Numbered from the stretch's first letter, positions 8,852 to 17,405 are shown. The stretch is DNA of 64,000 nt from Alphaproteobacteria bacterium (GCA_030065235.1 JASJDC010000007.1:124001-188000); one strand, 5' to 3'. The notes: a model not told the origin generated them from the letters alone. Made by a program: numbers and translations.

Positions 8852-9337
8852 ATGAGAACCGACTACGGACAAGGTGACGTGCAAGGCGCGGATCGGCGTG
8901 ACGCGCGTCTCGTCGAGGCCACGACCTTTCGCTTATCGGTGTTGCTGAACTATCTGACCCGCCTGTTTCCGCATACGATCGGGCGGGATTACGATCTGTC
9001 GATCAACGAGTGGCGGGTCGTGGTGACCCTGGCCGCCTGGCCCGGGCTCAGCGGCGCGCAGCTTTCCGACATTACCGGCATCGACAAGATGACGGTCAGC
9101 CGGTCGGCGCGGCGGCTGGAGGAGACCGGGCGGATCGAGCGTCGACAGGACCCGGCGAACCGTCGGCGCGATCAATGGTCCCTGACCAAAGAGGGTTGGA
9201 GCCAGTATGACCAATTGGCGCGGATGGAATTGGACCGGGAAGAAGAGCTTCTCGGTGCGGAATCGCCGCTGATGCAGCCCGATGTCGTGTCGCACACCGA
9301 CGCGCTGATCGACCGGATGCGCAGAGCGGCCGGATAG
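8852..9337 (+). CDS. MarR-family transcriptional regulator
   Basis: The product is 161 aa, the normal size for a winged-helix MarR dimer. The wHTH is visible at about residues 50-115: INEWRVVVTLAAWPGLSGAQLSDITGIDKMTVSRSARRLEETGRIERRQ, followed by the wing residues DPANRRRDQWSLT. Flanking helices (RLSVLLNYLTRLFPHTIGRDY and the C-terminus) would form the dimer interface. MarR proteins respond to phenolics, oxidants or metabolites. The neighbours are icd (divergent) and the speE end (convergent), neither an obvious dedicated target. The start follows no strong ribosome site, so a few residues either way are possible. Confidence 0.88.
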   Translation: MRTDYGQGDVQGADRRDARLVEATTFRLSVLLNYLTRLFPHTIGRDYDLSINEWRVVVTLAAWPGLSGAQLSDITGIDKMTVSRSARRLEETGRIERRQDPANRRRDQWSLTKEGWSQYDQLARMELDREEELLGAESPLMQPDVVSHTDALIDRMRRAAG

Positions 9338-9360
9338 GCGCGCCCGCCCGTCTGGGCCGA

Positions 9361-10248
9361 CTATTCTTTCAACAATCTCCCGATGAAGGGCGGCAAGGCG
9401 AACGCGGCCGCGTGCATGGCGGCGGTGTAATAGTCCGTCTCCACCGCGGCGGCGGTCCAGGCCTTTTCGACCGCGTCCGAGGCTGCGGCGTCGAGCGCGC
9501 GCGCCTTGCCGGCCCAGGTCAGCGCCATCTGGCCGCCGACATAAGTCGGCGTCACGGTCAAGTAAACTCCGGCTTGTGGGAAAATCTCAGCCAGCAGCGC
9601 ATAGGCTTCGCGGCATTCTTCCGGCTGGTAGATCGGCACGCCGGTCTGGAACACGGCGAAGCCCTGCGGGCTCATCGCCGCGCGCAGCCGTTCATAGAAT
9701 GTCCGGCCGAACAGGATTTCCGCCGGTCCCACCGGATCGGGCCGGTCTGCGATCACCAGGTCGTAGCGGCCCGCCGCCTCGGGCGCGGCGAGGAAATCGA
9801 ATGCGTCGACCGTGTGGACCGTCAGCCGCGGATCGGCGAAGGCGCCGCGATGAGCGCAGGCCAGATGCTGCTTGGCGAGCGCGATAACCTCGGCGTCGAT
9901 ATCGACTAGATCGACCGCCTCCACGCTCGGATATTTCAGGATTTCCTCCGCTACCGCGCCGTCGCCGCCGCCGACGATCAGGGCGCGCGCGACGCCGGGC
10001 AGGCCGTCGCTCTGCGCAAACGCGGCGGCGGCCGTGATCGGCGGATGGACCAACATTTCCGAATAGGTGAACTCGTCCTTCTCGGTCAGTTGGATGATCC
10101 CGTCCAAGACGAAGACCCGGCCATGCAGGACGCTGTCGAAGATTTGGGCGTGCTGATATTCCGTCCGCACATCAGCGATCATCTCGACAATGTCGAAGCT
10201 TTGCGCATAGCCCTGATATAGGGTCTCGGCGATCACCGGGCGGGTCAT
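9361..10248 (-). CDS. speE: Spermidine synthase (polyamine aminopropyltransferase)
   Basis: The product is 295 aa and transfers aminopropyl from decarboxylated S-adenosylmethionine to putrescine. Family features in order: QHAQIFDSVLHGRVFVLDGIIQLTEKDEFTYSEMLVH (substrate side, with the Asp/Glu and Tyr-Ser-Glu-Met signature), LIVGGGDGAVAEE (nucleotide loop, about residue 92), VDLVDIDAEVIALAKQ (acidic ribose binder), and DLVIADRPDPVGPAEILF (catalytic Asp region). Asp-Ser after the catalytic Asp is replaced by Arg-Pro, so aminopropyl acceptor preference may differ. The ATG at 10248 lies 7 bases after the ornithine decarboxylase stop, forming a two-gene operon. The longer open frame upstream is only overlap with that gene. 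Confidence 0.93.
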   Translation of the reverse strand: MTRPVIAETLYQGYAQSFDIVEMIADVRTEYQHAQIFDSVLHGRVFVLDGIIQLTEKDEFTYSEMLVHPPITAAAAFAQSDGLPGVARALIVGGGDGAVAEEILKYPSVEAVDLVDIDAEVIALAKQHLACAHRGAFADPRLTVHTVDAFDFLAAPEAAGRYDLVIADRPDPVGPAEILFGRTFYERLRAAMSPQGFAVFQTGVPIYQPEECREAYALLAEIFPQAGVYLTVTPTYVGGQMALTWAGKARALDAAASDAVEKAWTAAAVETDYYTAAMHAAAFALPPFIGRLLKE

Positions 10249-10255
10249 GGCGGGG

Positions 10256-11548
10256 TCACGCGGCCCGGCGGGATGCGTCCGCGCTACTGGACTTAGCCCA
10301 GAAGGGCTGGCCGCTGACCGCACTGTACAGATCGCTGTGAAAGCCGTTGAACTCGGTGCGATAAGCATTTGAATAAGCGCCCATTTTCCCGATCTCCAGC
10401 CAGTCGCCGGTCCGCACTGCGTCGGGAAGCCGGAACGGGCCGGGGCAGGAATCGACGCTGTCGCAGGTCGGGCCGAATAGTTGGAAATCCGCTGACCCGC
10501 CGCCCGTGATCGGCTCAAATCCGACGCTCGTGGGGCGCAGCGCCTGGATCGGGAAATAGGGGCCGAGATATTTCAATTCGGAGAGCCCGCCGAAGACGCC
10601 GTCATTCAGGAACAGGTCGCCGCCGCGCCGCAGATCCACCTTGGTCAGGATCGATTGGCCCAGCCCGACCAATCCGCGGCCGGGCTCGCAGCGCAGGACC
10701 GGCGCGCGCCCATCACGGCCAAGGAAATTCAGACGGGAGACGGTCTCCGTGATCGCCGTGACATAGGCTGCGAAAGGGCCTTCATTGCCGGTATAGGAAG
10801 CGGGAAATCCGCCGCCGGCGTCGATCACATCCAGCGGAACGCGGGCCAGACGCTGCACCCGGCGGCAGATCTCCAGCGCCGTCACATAGGCGCGGGGATT
10901 GGTGCAATAGGACCCGACATGGAAAGTCAGGCCGGTCTGATAGCCGCGCGCCGCGACCTCGGCGAGAATCGCAGCCGCCTTCTGCACCGGCGCGCCGAAC
11001 TTGCCGGTCAGGTCCATCGCCGCTTGGCCGCGCGGCATCTCGACCCGCACCGCCAGCATCACCGCGCCCTTGTCGGCGTCTTCACCGAGGGCGGCGTCGA
11101 TCTTGTCCAACTCGTCCAGATCGTCGAGCGCAAAGGCCGTAACTCCATGCATGTGATGGGCTTCTTCGATGGCGAAGCCCGGCTTCACCGGATGCATGTA
11201 ATGGCAGGTAGAGTCCGGAAAAAGGCCGCGGATCAGTTCGACCTCGCGGATCGAGGCGACATCGAAATGCCGGACGCCGCCGTCATAGAGCGCTCGCAGC
11301 ACCATCGGATGGTCGTTGCATTTCACCGCATAGAGCACATCGCCGGGGAAGGCCGAGACCGCTCGCGCCGCGGCGTCTTTCAGCACATCGCCATAGACAA
11401 GATGCACCGGTGTTTCGCGCCGGCGTGTCATCGCGCGGATGACGGCGCGGTCATGCGAATCCGCGTCATGCGCGCACCACGCTTCGAACACAGGGTCGGA
11501 AAAGTGGGGTGAATCGCGAAGGCTGTCGCGCATGGTTCGATCTCCCAA
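10256..11548 (-). CDS. odc: Ornithine decarboxylase-like PLP decarboxylase (fold III)
   Basis: The product is 430 aa of the eukaryotic-like fold III group that makes putrescine from ornithine (some members also use lysine). The PLP lysine is in LYAVKCND (Lys76). HVGSYCTN gives the His-Val-Gly-Ser phosphate site, CEPGRG the glycine loop, and GPTCDSVD the catalytic Cys-Asp. The dimer-contributed GAYSNAYRTEFNGF closes the site. An alternative start at Met6 (11533) is possible. It is the first gene of an operon with speE, giving putrescine then spermidine. Upstream lies a structured leader resembling the alphaproteobacterial speF RNA, so polyamine-responsive control of elongation or translation is expected by analogy. 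Confidence 0.93.
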   Translation of the reverse strand: MGDRTMRDSLRDSPHFSDPVFEAWCAHDADSHDRAVIRAMTRRRETPVHLVYGDVLKDAAARAVSAFPGDVLYAVKCNDHPMVLRALYDGGVRHFDVASIREVELIRGLFPDSTCHYMHPVKPGFAIEEAHHMHGVTAFALDDLDELDKIDAALGEDADKGAVMLAVRVEMPRGQAAMDLTGKFGAPVQKAAAILAEVAARGYQTGLTFHVGSYCTNPRAYVTALEICRRVQRLARVPLDVIDAGGGFPASYTGNEGPFAAYVTAITETVSRLNFLGRDGRAPVLRCEPGRGLVGLGQSILTKVDLRRGGDLFLNDGVFGGLSELKYLGPYFPIQALRPTSVGFEPITGGGSADFQLFGPTCDSVDSCPGPFRLPDAVRTGDWLEIGKMGAYSNAYRTEFNGFHSDLYSAVSGQPFWAKSSSADASRRAA

Positions 11549-11559
11549 TCAAAGCCCAC

Positions 11560-11810
11560 GCGGACTATCTGCGCGGGTCAACCGGGGAATCGAGCCTCTG
11601 CTGGCTCAAATCGGTCTCACCCGCGGCCTTACCCGCAGACATGAGCCGCTTTGGCTCTTTTCCTTTGGTGCGCTGGGATATGAGCCATCCGGTCCGTTTT
11701 GTCTAGAGGGGCGTCCGCGAAACCCGCTGGCGAATCCTTGGCAGAGCCATGCGTTTTGCGAAGATCGAGCGGAAAAATAGTGCGATTTCAGACCATTGCA
11801 GAAGCGCACA
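11560..11810 (-). ncRNA. Probable speF-type leader RNA of the odc-speE operon
   Basis: The transcribed strand upstream of the decarboxylase carries five alternating copies of one pairable pentamer. In transcript order they are GGCTC (11686-11682), GAGCC (11657-11653), GGCTC (11647-11643), GAGCC (11607-11603) and GGCTC (11596-11592). Local hairpins such as GAGCC-AAAGC-GGCTC and GAGCC-AGCAGA-GGCTC compete with longer-range pairings, the hallmark of an attenuator. Between them lie highly biased single-stranded-looking runs (CCCAGCGCACC, GCGGGTAAGGCCGCGGGTGAGACC in part). The Rfam speF motif is known from alphaproteobacteria upstream of exactly this gene. I assign the name from position and architecture, not from a covariance search, and the limits are approximate. 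Confidence 0.6.
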
Positions 11811-11855
11811 CGGTGCGCAAAAAAGATGACCCGTGAGTGCGTTTTCGGCCCTGCG

Positions 11856-14228
11856 TTATTCCTGCAGCCGCGCGGCGGCTTTTTCGATGCTGGCGGCGTC
11901 GATGGCGTAGTGGTCGTAGAGGTCGCTTGGGGCGCCGGTCTGGCCGAAATCCTCGACGCCCAGCGGGGCGACGGCGTGGCCGCGTACCGCGCCGATCCAG
12001 GCCAAGGCGGCGGGATGGCCGTCGATCACGGTGCAGAGCCTTGCGTCGTCGGCCAGGGGCGCCGTCAGGTCTTCGATATGGGCCATCTCGCCACTGTCCC
12101 GGCCTTTCAGCCGGGCGCGCTCCAGCCGCTGCCAGTCGTTATAGAGCCGGTCGGCTGAGGTGATCGCCAACAGGCCGGCGCCGGGGAACCGCTCGGCCAG
12201 CGCATCGAACGCTTCTAGCGCCTGGGGCGCGACGGCGCCGGTATAGGCGACGGCAAGGGTCGCGCCGGGCGTAGGTTCGCGCAGCCAATAGCCGCCCAGT
12301 TGGATGTGCCGCCGCGTCTCGGCGTCGAGATCCCGCGACGGTTGGGCCACGGGTCGGGTCGAGAGGCGCAGATAGATCGAGCCGCCGTCCTCGTCCTGCA
12401 TATAGTCGAAGCCATAGCGCATGATCTCCGCCAATTCGTCGGCGAAGGAGGGCTCGTAGGAGAGCAGACCGGGCTGGCCCATGCCGACCAAGGGCGTCGA
12501 TATCGACTGATGCGCGCCGCCTTCCGGCGCCAGGGTGACGCCGCTGGGCGTCGCGACCAGCATGAAACGCGCATCCACATAGCAGGCGTAGTTCAGCGCA
12601 TCCAAACCGCGGGCGATAAACGGGTCATAGAGCGTGCCGATGGGCAACAGCCGGCCGCCGAACAGGCTTTCGCTGAGCCCAAGCGCGGCGAGGTTGAGGA
12701 ACAGGTCGTTTTCGGCGATGCCCAGCTCGATGTGCTGGCCCTTGGTCGAGCGTCCCCATTTCTGGGCGCTGGGCACTTTGCGTTCGCGGAAGGCGTCGGC
12801 CCGATCATGCCGGCCGAACAGGCCGCGCTGGTTCACCCAAGGCCCGAGATTGGTCGAGACCGTGACATCCGGCGAGGTGGTGACGATCCGGTCAGCCAAA
12901 GGCCCGCCGGCGCGCGCGATTTCGTTCAGGATGCGGCCGAAGGCTTCCTGGGTCGAGGTCTTCTCCTGCGCCGGCTGCTCCAGCCGGTCCGGCACCGGAA
13001 TGCGCTGGTCGCGCAATCGGAAATTCTTGCGCTGCAGATAGGGCGCTTCGGCGATGAAGTCTTTGAGTTCGGCTTCTGGCAGGCGCACGCCTTCGAAGGG
13101 CGTCCATTCTCGGCCCGCTGCGACGCCTTCGCGCGCCTGATAGTCGGCCATCTGGTCCGGCGTCATCAACCCGGCATGGTTGTCCTTGTGTCCCATCAGC
13201 GGCAGGCCGTAACCTTTGATCGTATAGAAGATGAAACAGGTCGGCCGGTCGTCCTTGACCTGATCGAAGGCGTGCAGAACCGCCTCCATCGAATGGCCGC
13301 CCAGATTGGTCATCACCTCCAAGAGGCCGTCGTCGCTATACCCCTCCAGCAATGCGAATAGATCGGGGTCGTTCCCCATATCCTCCAGGATCTGACGCCG
13401 GAAGGCGCCGCCGCCCTGGAAACAGAGCGCCGAATAGACATCGTTCGGACAGCGGTTGATGAAGGCTTTCAGCATATCGCCGCCGGGTTTGGCGAAGGCC
13501 TCCATCTGCTTTCGGCCATATTTCACCGTCACCACATTCCAGCCGACCGAACGGAACATGCGTCCGATAACCCGGAAAAGATGCTCGTTGACGACGCCGT
13601 CCAGGCTCTGGCGGTTATAGTCGATCACCCACCAGGTGTTGCGGATGTCATGTTTCCAGGTGTCCATCAGGCATTCATAGATATTGCCTTCGTCCAGTTC
13701 CGCATCGCCGACGATGGCGATCATCCGCCCAAGCTTCTTGCCGGCTGGCGTGAGACCCTTGAGATGAAGGTAATCCTGGGTCAGGGCGGCGAAATTGGTC
13801 ACCGCCGCGCCGAGACCGACCGAGCCGGTCGAAAAATCCACTAGTGCGCCGTCCTTGGTGCGCGAGGGGTAGGATTGCGCGCCGCCCAGTCCGCGGAACC
13901 TTTCCAGCTTGTCCTGCGTTTGCAGGCCCATCAAATAGTGGATCGCATGCATCACCGGGCTGCCATGCGGTTTCACGGCGATCCGGTCGTCTTCGGTCAG
14001 GATGTGGAAATAGAGCGCCGTCAGGATCGTGTTGATCGAGGCGCAGCTTGATTGGTGACCGCCGACTTTCACGCCGTCGGGATTGTCGCGCAGATGATTG
14101 GCGTTGTGGATCGTCCAGGTGCTGAGCCAGCGGACCTTGCGCTCCAACTCTTCCAGGATTGCGATGTCGTCGATGGAATAAGAGGGCGCGGCGTCGCCGG
14201 GAAAGGTGAACAGCGAGTCAGGCGCCAT
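11856..14228 (-). CDS. Transketolase / AceE-like thiamine diphosphate enzyme
   Basis: The product is 790 aa, a thiamine-diphosphate enzyme of the transketolase / homodimeric 2-oxoacid dehydrogenase E1 class. The cofactor motif starts at GDAELDEGN (about residue 172) and ends roughly 28 residues later in DYNRQ. Upstream, GGHQSSCASINTILTALYF and KPHGSPVMHA match the substrate channel seen in AceE. The pyrimidine domain has QHIELGIAENDLF with the catalytic Glu, and the C-terminal domain has GVEDFGQTG. It is shorter than E. coli AceE (about 890 aa) and no E2/E3 genes are near. It starts 24 bases after pssA, so it is probably the third gene of psd-pssA-x. The exact substrate is unresolved: pyruvate, other 2-oxoacids or a ketose are all possible. 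Confidence 0.8.
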   Translation of the reverse strand: MAPDSLFTFPGDAAPSYSIDDIAILEELERKVRWLSTWTIHNANHLRDNPDGVKVGGHQSSCASINTILTALYFHILTEDDRIAVKPHGSPVMHAIHYLMGLQTQDKLERFRGLGGAQSYPSRTKDGALVDFSTGSVGLGAAVTNFAALTQDYLHLKGLTPAGKKLGRMIAIVGDAELDEGNIYECLMDTWKHDIRNTWWVIDYNRQSLDGVVNEHLFRVIGRMFRSVGWNVVTVKYGRKQMEAFAKPGGDMLKAFINRCPNDVYSALCFQGGGAFRRQILEDMGNDPDLFALLEGYSDDGLLEVMTNLGGHSMEAVLHAFDQVKDDRPTCFIFYTIKGYGLPLMGHKDNHAGLMTPDQMADYQAREGVAAGREWTPFEGVRLPEAELKDFIAEAPYLQRKNFRLRDQRIPVPDRLEQPAQEKTSTQEAFGRILNEIARAGGPLADRIVTTSPDVTVSTNLGPWVNQRGLFGRHDRADAFRERKVPSAQKWGRSTKGQHIELGIAENDLFLNLAALGLSESLFGGRLLPIGTLYDPFIARGLDALNYACYVDARFMLVATPSGVTLAPEGGAHQSISTPLVGMGQPGLLSYEPSFADELAEIMRYGFDYMQDEDGGSIYLRLSTRPVAQPSRDLDAETRRHIQLGGYWLREPTPGATLAVAYTGAVAPQALEAFDALAERFPGAGLLAITSADRLYNDWQRLERARLKGRDSGEMAHIEDLTAPLADDARLCTVIDGHPAALAWIGAVRGHAVAPLGVEDFGQTGAPSDLYDHYAIDAASIEKAAARLQE

Positions 14229-14252
14229 GCCGGTCTCCCCAATCGTCTATAG

Positions 14253-15134
14253 CTATTTGATGCTGCGCAGGGTCGTCGGCGCTCCGCCGTCGGCTCCCCC
14301 GCGGGCATCGCCGTTCTTCTCGCCTGCATCGGGTTTCAGATCGCCCTGGGTCTCTTGCAGCCGATCCGCTTCGTCTTTCAGCTTCTTGTAGCTCATCACA
14401 GAGAACGGGATCAGCGCCAAGTAAATGACGCCCATGACGACAATCGTGTCCCAGGGCTGCCCCGCCAGACCGGCGAGCGTCAGTCCGAACAACAGCATCA
14501 ATGGCACGAGTAGGCGGCGCGGTACTTTCACCTTCTTGAAGGAATAGGTCGGCAGTTCGCTGACCATCAACAGGCCGACTGCGACGGTCCAAAGGCCGGT
14601 CAGCCATGGCGGCGCGACAGCGGCCTCGCCGAAAGCCAAAGAGGCCGCGATCGGCAACAAAGCCAAGCCGGCGCCGGCGGGAGCGGGTACGCCTTGAAAG
14701 AAATTATAGGCGAAGGACGGCAGGGTATCGATCCGGCTGTTGAAACGCGCCAGGCGCAGGCCGCAGCACACCGTCAGAAACAAGGCCACGGCCCAGCCGA
14801 ACCCGCCCAACCCGTTCAGCGACCAGAAATACAGGATCAGGGCCGGCACCACGCCGAAAGAGACGAAATCGGAAAGCGAATCCAACTGAGCGCCAAATTC
14901 GCTGGTGGCGTTCAGGATCCGCGCCATGCGTCCGTCCAAGGCATCCAACACGGCGGCGATCACCACCGCACCGACGGCGAAGCCCCAGGCGCCTTCGATC
15001 GCGAAGCGCAGCCCGGTCAGGGCGGCGCAGGTCGCGGCCACGGTGATGGCGTTCGGGATCACCTCCCGGATCGACAGGCCGCGCGTGCGTTTTAGTTTGC
15101 GGCGGCTGCGAGCGTTTGGCGTTGTCTCTTCCAC
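14253..15134 (-). CDS. pssA: CDP-diacylglycerol-serine O-phosphatidyltransferase
   Basis: The product is 293 aa, an inner-membrane enzyme that condenses CDP-diacylglycerol with serine to phosphatidylserine. The CDP-alcohol phosphotransferase motif is complete: Asp64, Asp67-Gly68, Ala71-Arg72, Gly81, Asp85 and Asp89, in DALDGRMARIL then GAQLDSLSDF. About seven or eight hydrophobic segments follow. The N-terminus is basic (RRKLKRTRGLSIREVIPNAIT), typical of alphaproteobacterial PssA, and the C-terminal 40 residues are a charged tail. It lies 49 bases after psd on the same strand, so both steps to phosphatidylethanolamine are encoded together. Confidence 0.95.
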   Translation of the reverse strand: MEETTPNARSRRKLKRTRGLSIREVIPNAITVAATCAALTGLRFAIEGAWGFAVGAVVIAAVLDALDGRMARILNATSEFGAQLDSLSDFVSFGVVPALILYFWSLNGLGGFGWAVALFLTVCCGLRLARFNSRIDTLPSFAYNFFQGVPAPAGAGLALLPIAASLAFGEAAVAPPWLTGLWTVAVGLLMVSELPTYSFKKVKVPRRLLVPLMLLFGLTLAGLAGQPWDTIVVMGVIYLALIPFSVMSYKKLKDEADRLQETQGDLKPDAGEKNGDARGGADGGAPTTLRSIK

Positions 15135-15183
15135 GGCGGCTCTCCCTTCGGGTCGCCTTTGGGTTTCGAAGCGCGGGCGGAGT

Positions 15184-15897
15184 TTAGCGTTTCTCGCCCT
15201 TCATAGCTTGTTGCTTTTTCCGCTTGTCGGCCATGTTCGCCAGCACCGTCTCGCCGGCGACAGCGCGCTGGCCTTCGACCACCAGCGGCGCGCAGCGCTC
15301 CGGCAGATAGACATCTACGCGGCTGCCGAAGCGGATCATGCCGAACCGCTCGCCGGTTTCGATATCCTGTGCCGGTTCGAGGTCGCAGAGAATGCGGCGC
15401 GCCACCAGACCGGCGATCTGTACGAAGGCGACCTGCTCGCCATCCTCGGTCTCCATCAGCACCGATTGCCGTTCATTATCGACGCTGGCCTTGTCCATGC
15501 TGGCGTTGAGAAACTTGCCGGGCCGGTAATGCAGTTTCGTCACCCGGCCCGCGATCGGCACGCGGTTCACATGCACGTCGAAGACATTCATGAAAATGCT
15601 GATCCGCACCGTCGGCGGCCCGGCATATTCAAGCTCCGGCGGCGGATCGACCTTTCGGATCATCTGCACGACGCCGTCGGCCGGGCTGATCAACAGGCCG
15701 GGCCGGGTCGGCGTGATCCGATCAGGGTTGCGGAAAAAGTAGGTGCACCAGCCGGTGAGAAGCGCGCCGATCCAAAACAGCGTCTCGCCGCCGAACAGGG
15801 TGGCGATCAGCGTGATTACGCCAAACAGCGTGATGAAGGGCCAGCCTTCGCGATGGATCGGAACCATCAGGGGTTTCAGCGTATCCTGAAGCGTCAT
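15184..15897 (-). CDS. psd: Phosphatidylserine decarboxylase
   Basis: The product is 237 aa, the short type of pro-enzyme that decarboxylates phosphatidylserine to phosphatidylethanolamine. Two hydrophobic helices near the N-terminus (PFITLFGVITLIATLF, LFWIGALLTGW) anchor it. RISIFMNVFDVHVNRVPIAG contains the conserved MNVFDVHVNR block. The self-cleavage site is Gly191-Ser192 in RFGSRVD, where the Ser becomes the pyruvoyl group; the short-type GS motif replaces LGST of the long type. It is the first gene of the psd-pssA set, with about 230 non-coding bases upstream before the LysR gene end. Confidence 0.95.
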   Translation of the reverse strand: MTLQDTLKPLMVPIHREGWPFITLFGVITLIATLFGGETLFWIGALLTGWCTYFFRNPDRITPTRPGLLISPADGVVQMIRKVDPPPELEYAGPPTVRISIFMNVFDVHVNRVPIAGRVTKLHYRPGKFLNASMDKASVDNERQSVLMETEDGEQVAFVQIAGLVARRILCDLEPAQDIETGERFGMIRFGSRVDVYLPERCAPLVVEGQRAVAGETVLANMADKRKKQQAMKGEKR

Positions 15898-16127
15898 ATG
15901 CGGTGCTCTCCGGCCAAAAACACGCCCGGCCGCGCCGGCGGCGCGATCGGCGATTTCGTCGGGAAATTAGGCGTCTCGAGGGATCAGGACAAGGTAATCC
16001 ATCGCGGCCCGCCTGAATCCGGGGTCGCACGCAGCCTGAGGAGCGTGGCGGAAGCCGTCGCAACGGATCGGGCGACAGCGAGGCGGTCTGAGAGACTTTC
16101 ATCCGCGCGAACTTGCCGGAGCGCCAC

Positions 16128-16970
16128 TCAACCGGGCCCGCAGGTTCGGGTTAGAACGGTGTAGAGTCGGTCGATCACATGACGCACTTGGGGGATGAAC
16201 CTGTCGTCATGATGCGTCACCAGCCATTGATCGTGATCCAGTTCTTCAATCGGTGAGGAGTGCCGCCTCAGACCCTTGGTACGATCGCCGATGAAGGTGG
16301 GCAACACCGCGCGCGTATGTCCTGCGAGCGTCAGGTCCAGGGCGTTGCGCGGGTTGGTCACTTCGATGGTCGCGGCGTCGCCTGCGTTTTCCCGCACCCA
16401 GCGTGCGGAAGGCGTCGCGCCGAGGGGCTGAGCCCAGACGGTTGCCCCGTCCGACGCCCCGGCCGCCGCCGCCGCATAGACCGCGAAACGGACCCGCCCG
16501 ACCCGACGGCCGGCCAGGGCGACACCCTCCGGCCGCTGGTTTCGGACGCCGATCACCGCTTCCCGCCTTCCAATATCCGCCATGTCTTCCGACGCAACAA
16601 ATCTGAGCCTTGTCCGGTCTGATCCAACAAGCTCGGCCGCGGCGGCGCAGAGAATATGGGTCACCCAGGAGCCGGCCGAGATTTTCGCCGTATAAACGGA
16701 CCTGCCCCCGGCGCCCTCTACAATGGGTTGAATACGGCTTTCGAGCGCTCCGACGCGCGCCAGCAACGCTTCCCCGCGATCGGTCAATTCGTAACCTTTG
16801 GCCTGCCGGCGGAACAGGTCGCACCCCAACCGGCGTTCCAGATCAAGCATACGGCGACCCAGGGTCGGTGCGCTCTTGCCGGTCGACGCCTTAGCCGCCG
16901 ACAGGCCGCCGCCGCGCGCCACAGCCAGAAACAGGCGCAGATCGTCCCAATCAAAATTCGTTTCAAACAT
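16128..16970 (-). CDS. LysR-family transcriptional regulator
   Basis: The product is 280 aa from the ATG at 16970. The frame is open far upstream, but residues before this Met show no homology and run into the divergent gene. The HTH is at residues 9-65 (DDLRLFLAVARGGGLSAAKASTGKSAPTLGRRMLDLERRLGCDLFRR, in parts), followed by a linker helix and an effector domain that is somewhat short and degenerate. The HTH has the LysR helix pattern, including Ala-Pro-Thr-Leu-Gly-Arg in the recognition helix, a form seen in a subgroup with a reduced effector domain. It is divergent from the C-S lyase gene, with an inverted repeat at its own start, so it may control that neighbour. Confidence 0.88.
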   Translation of the reverse strand: MFETNFDWDDLRLFLAVARGGGLSAAKASTGKSAPTLGRRMLDLERRLGCDLFRRQAKGYELTDRGEALLARVGALESRIQPIVEGAGGRSVYTAKISAGSWVTHILCAAAAELVGSDRTRLRFVASEDMADIGRREAVIGVRNQRPEGVALAGRRVGRVRFAVYAAAAAGASDGATVWAQPLGATPSARWVRENAGDAATIEVTNPRNALDLTLAGHTRAVLPTFIGDRTKGLRRHSSPIEELDHDQWLVTHHDDRFIPQVRHVIDRLYTVLTRTCGPG

Positions 16971-16997
16971 GAAATGATATTTACAAACTGTTTCATG
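16968..16997. promoter_or_regulatory. Inverted repeat over the LysR start codon
   Basis: CATGAAA (16968-16974) and TTTCATG (16991-16997) are perfect inverted copies separated by 16 A+T-rich bases. The left arm includes the LysR start codon. The position suits autorepression, common in LysR genes. The spacer is long for a single T-N11-A box, so assignment as a LysR site is tentative. Confidence 0.45.
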
Positions 16998-17051
16998 GAT
17001 TGAAAGCAGGAATATTGATTGAGTCCTCCGGCAAGCAAGAAGGAGGCGGAT

Positions 17052-17312
17052 ATGACCAGCAAGCGACCGGCTAGGGGTGTGATTGATCGGTCCTTTCCGC
17101 AGGCCAGGCCGAGTAGGGCGCTGCTTAAAGAAGACGCGTTTATGCGTTTGCATGGAGGATGGGGCTCGCGCACGATCTATCGAACGGTCGAAGGTGCGTT
17201 CTCGCTGGGCGACTGGGTTCGGCGACCGTGGTGTACAAGGTTCCTCGCGCCGATACTGTCCGGCTTCGGCCGCGCCTGGGCGGGTCGGTCCTTGTTTCAT
17301 TTGAGACGCTGA
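17052..17312 (+). CDS. Small hypothetical protein (doubtful)
   Basis: This 86-codon frame begins with ATG preceded at 5-base spacing by a very strong AGGAGG. That is the only good reason to list it. The predicted peptide is basic (MTSKRPARGV, later TRFLAPILSGFGRAW) with one short amphipathic segment and no recognised motif. It lies in a 435-base interval between the LysR gene and the C-S lyase gene and ends 93 bases before the latter. It could be a real small protein, a leader peptide or chance. The remaining bases of the interval contain only the LysR inverted repeat. Confidence 0.35.
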   Translation: MTSKRPARGVIDRSFPQARPSRALLKEDAFMRLHGGWGSRTIYRTVEGAFSLGDWVRRPWCTRFLAPILSGFGRAWAGRSLFHLRR

Positions 17313-17405
17313 TTGCGCGAAGACCGGATCGCTGATCCACTCCGCCATGATGCGGCGGAGACGGCGGCGAGGGTGGGGCCGCCAGTGACGGAAATCAGGC
17401 GCGGC

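Noticed and set aside
11790-11830. GCGCAC-ACG-GTGCGC hairpin near 11804 as a terminator of the transketolase-like gene
   Set aside because: On the minus strand the T-tract lies before the hairpin, the wrong order for an intrinsic terminator of that gene.
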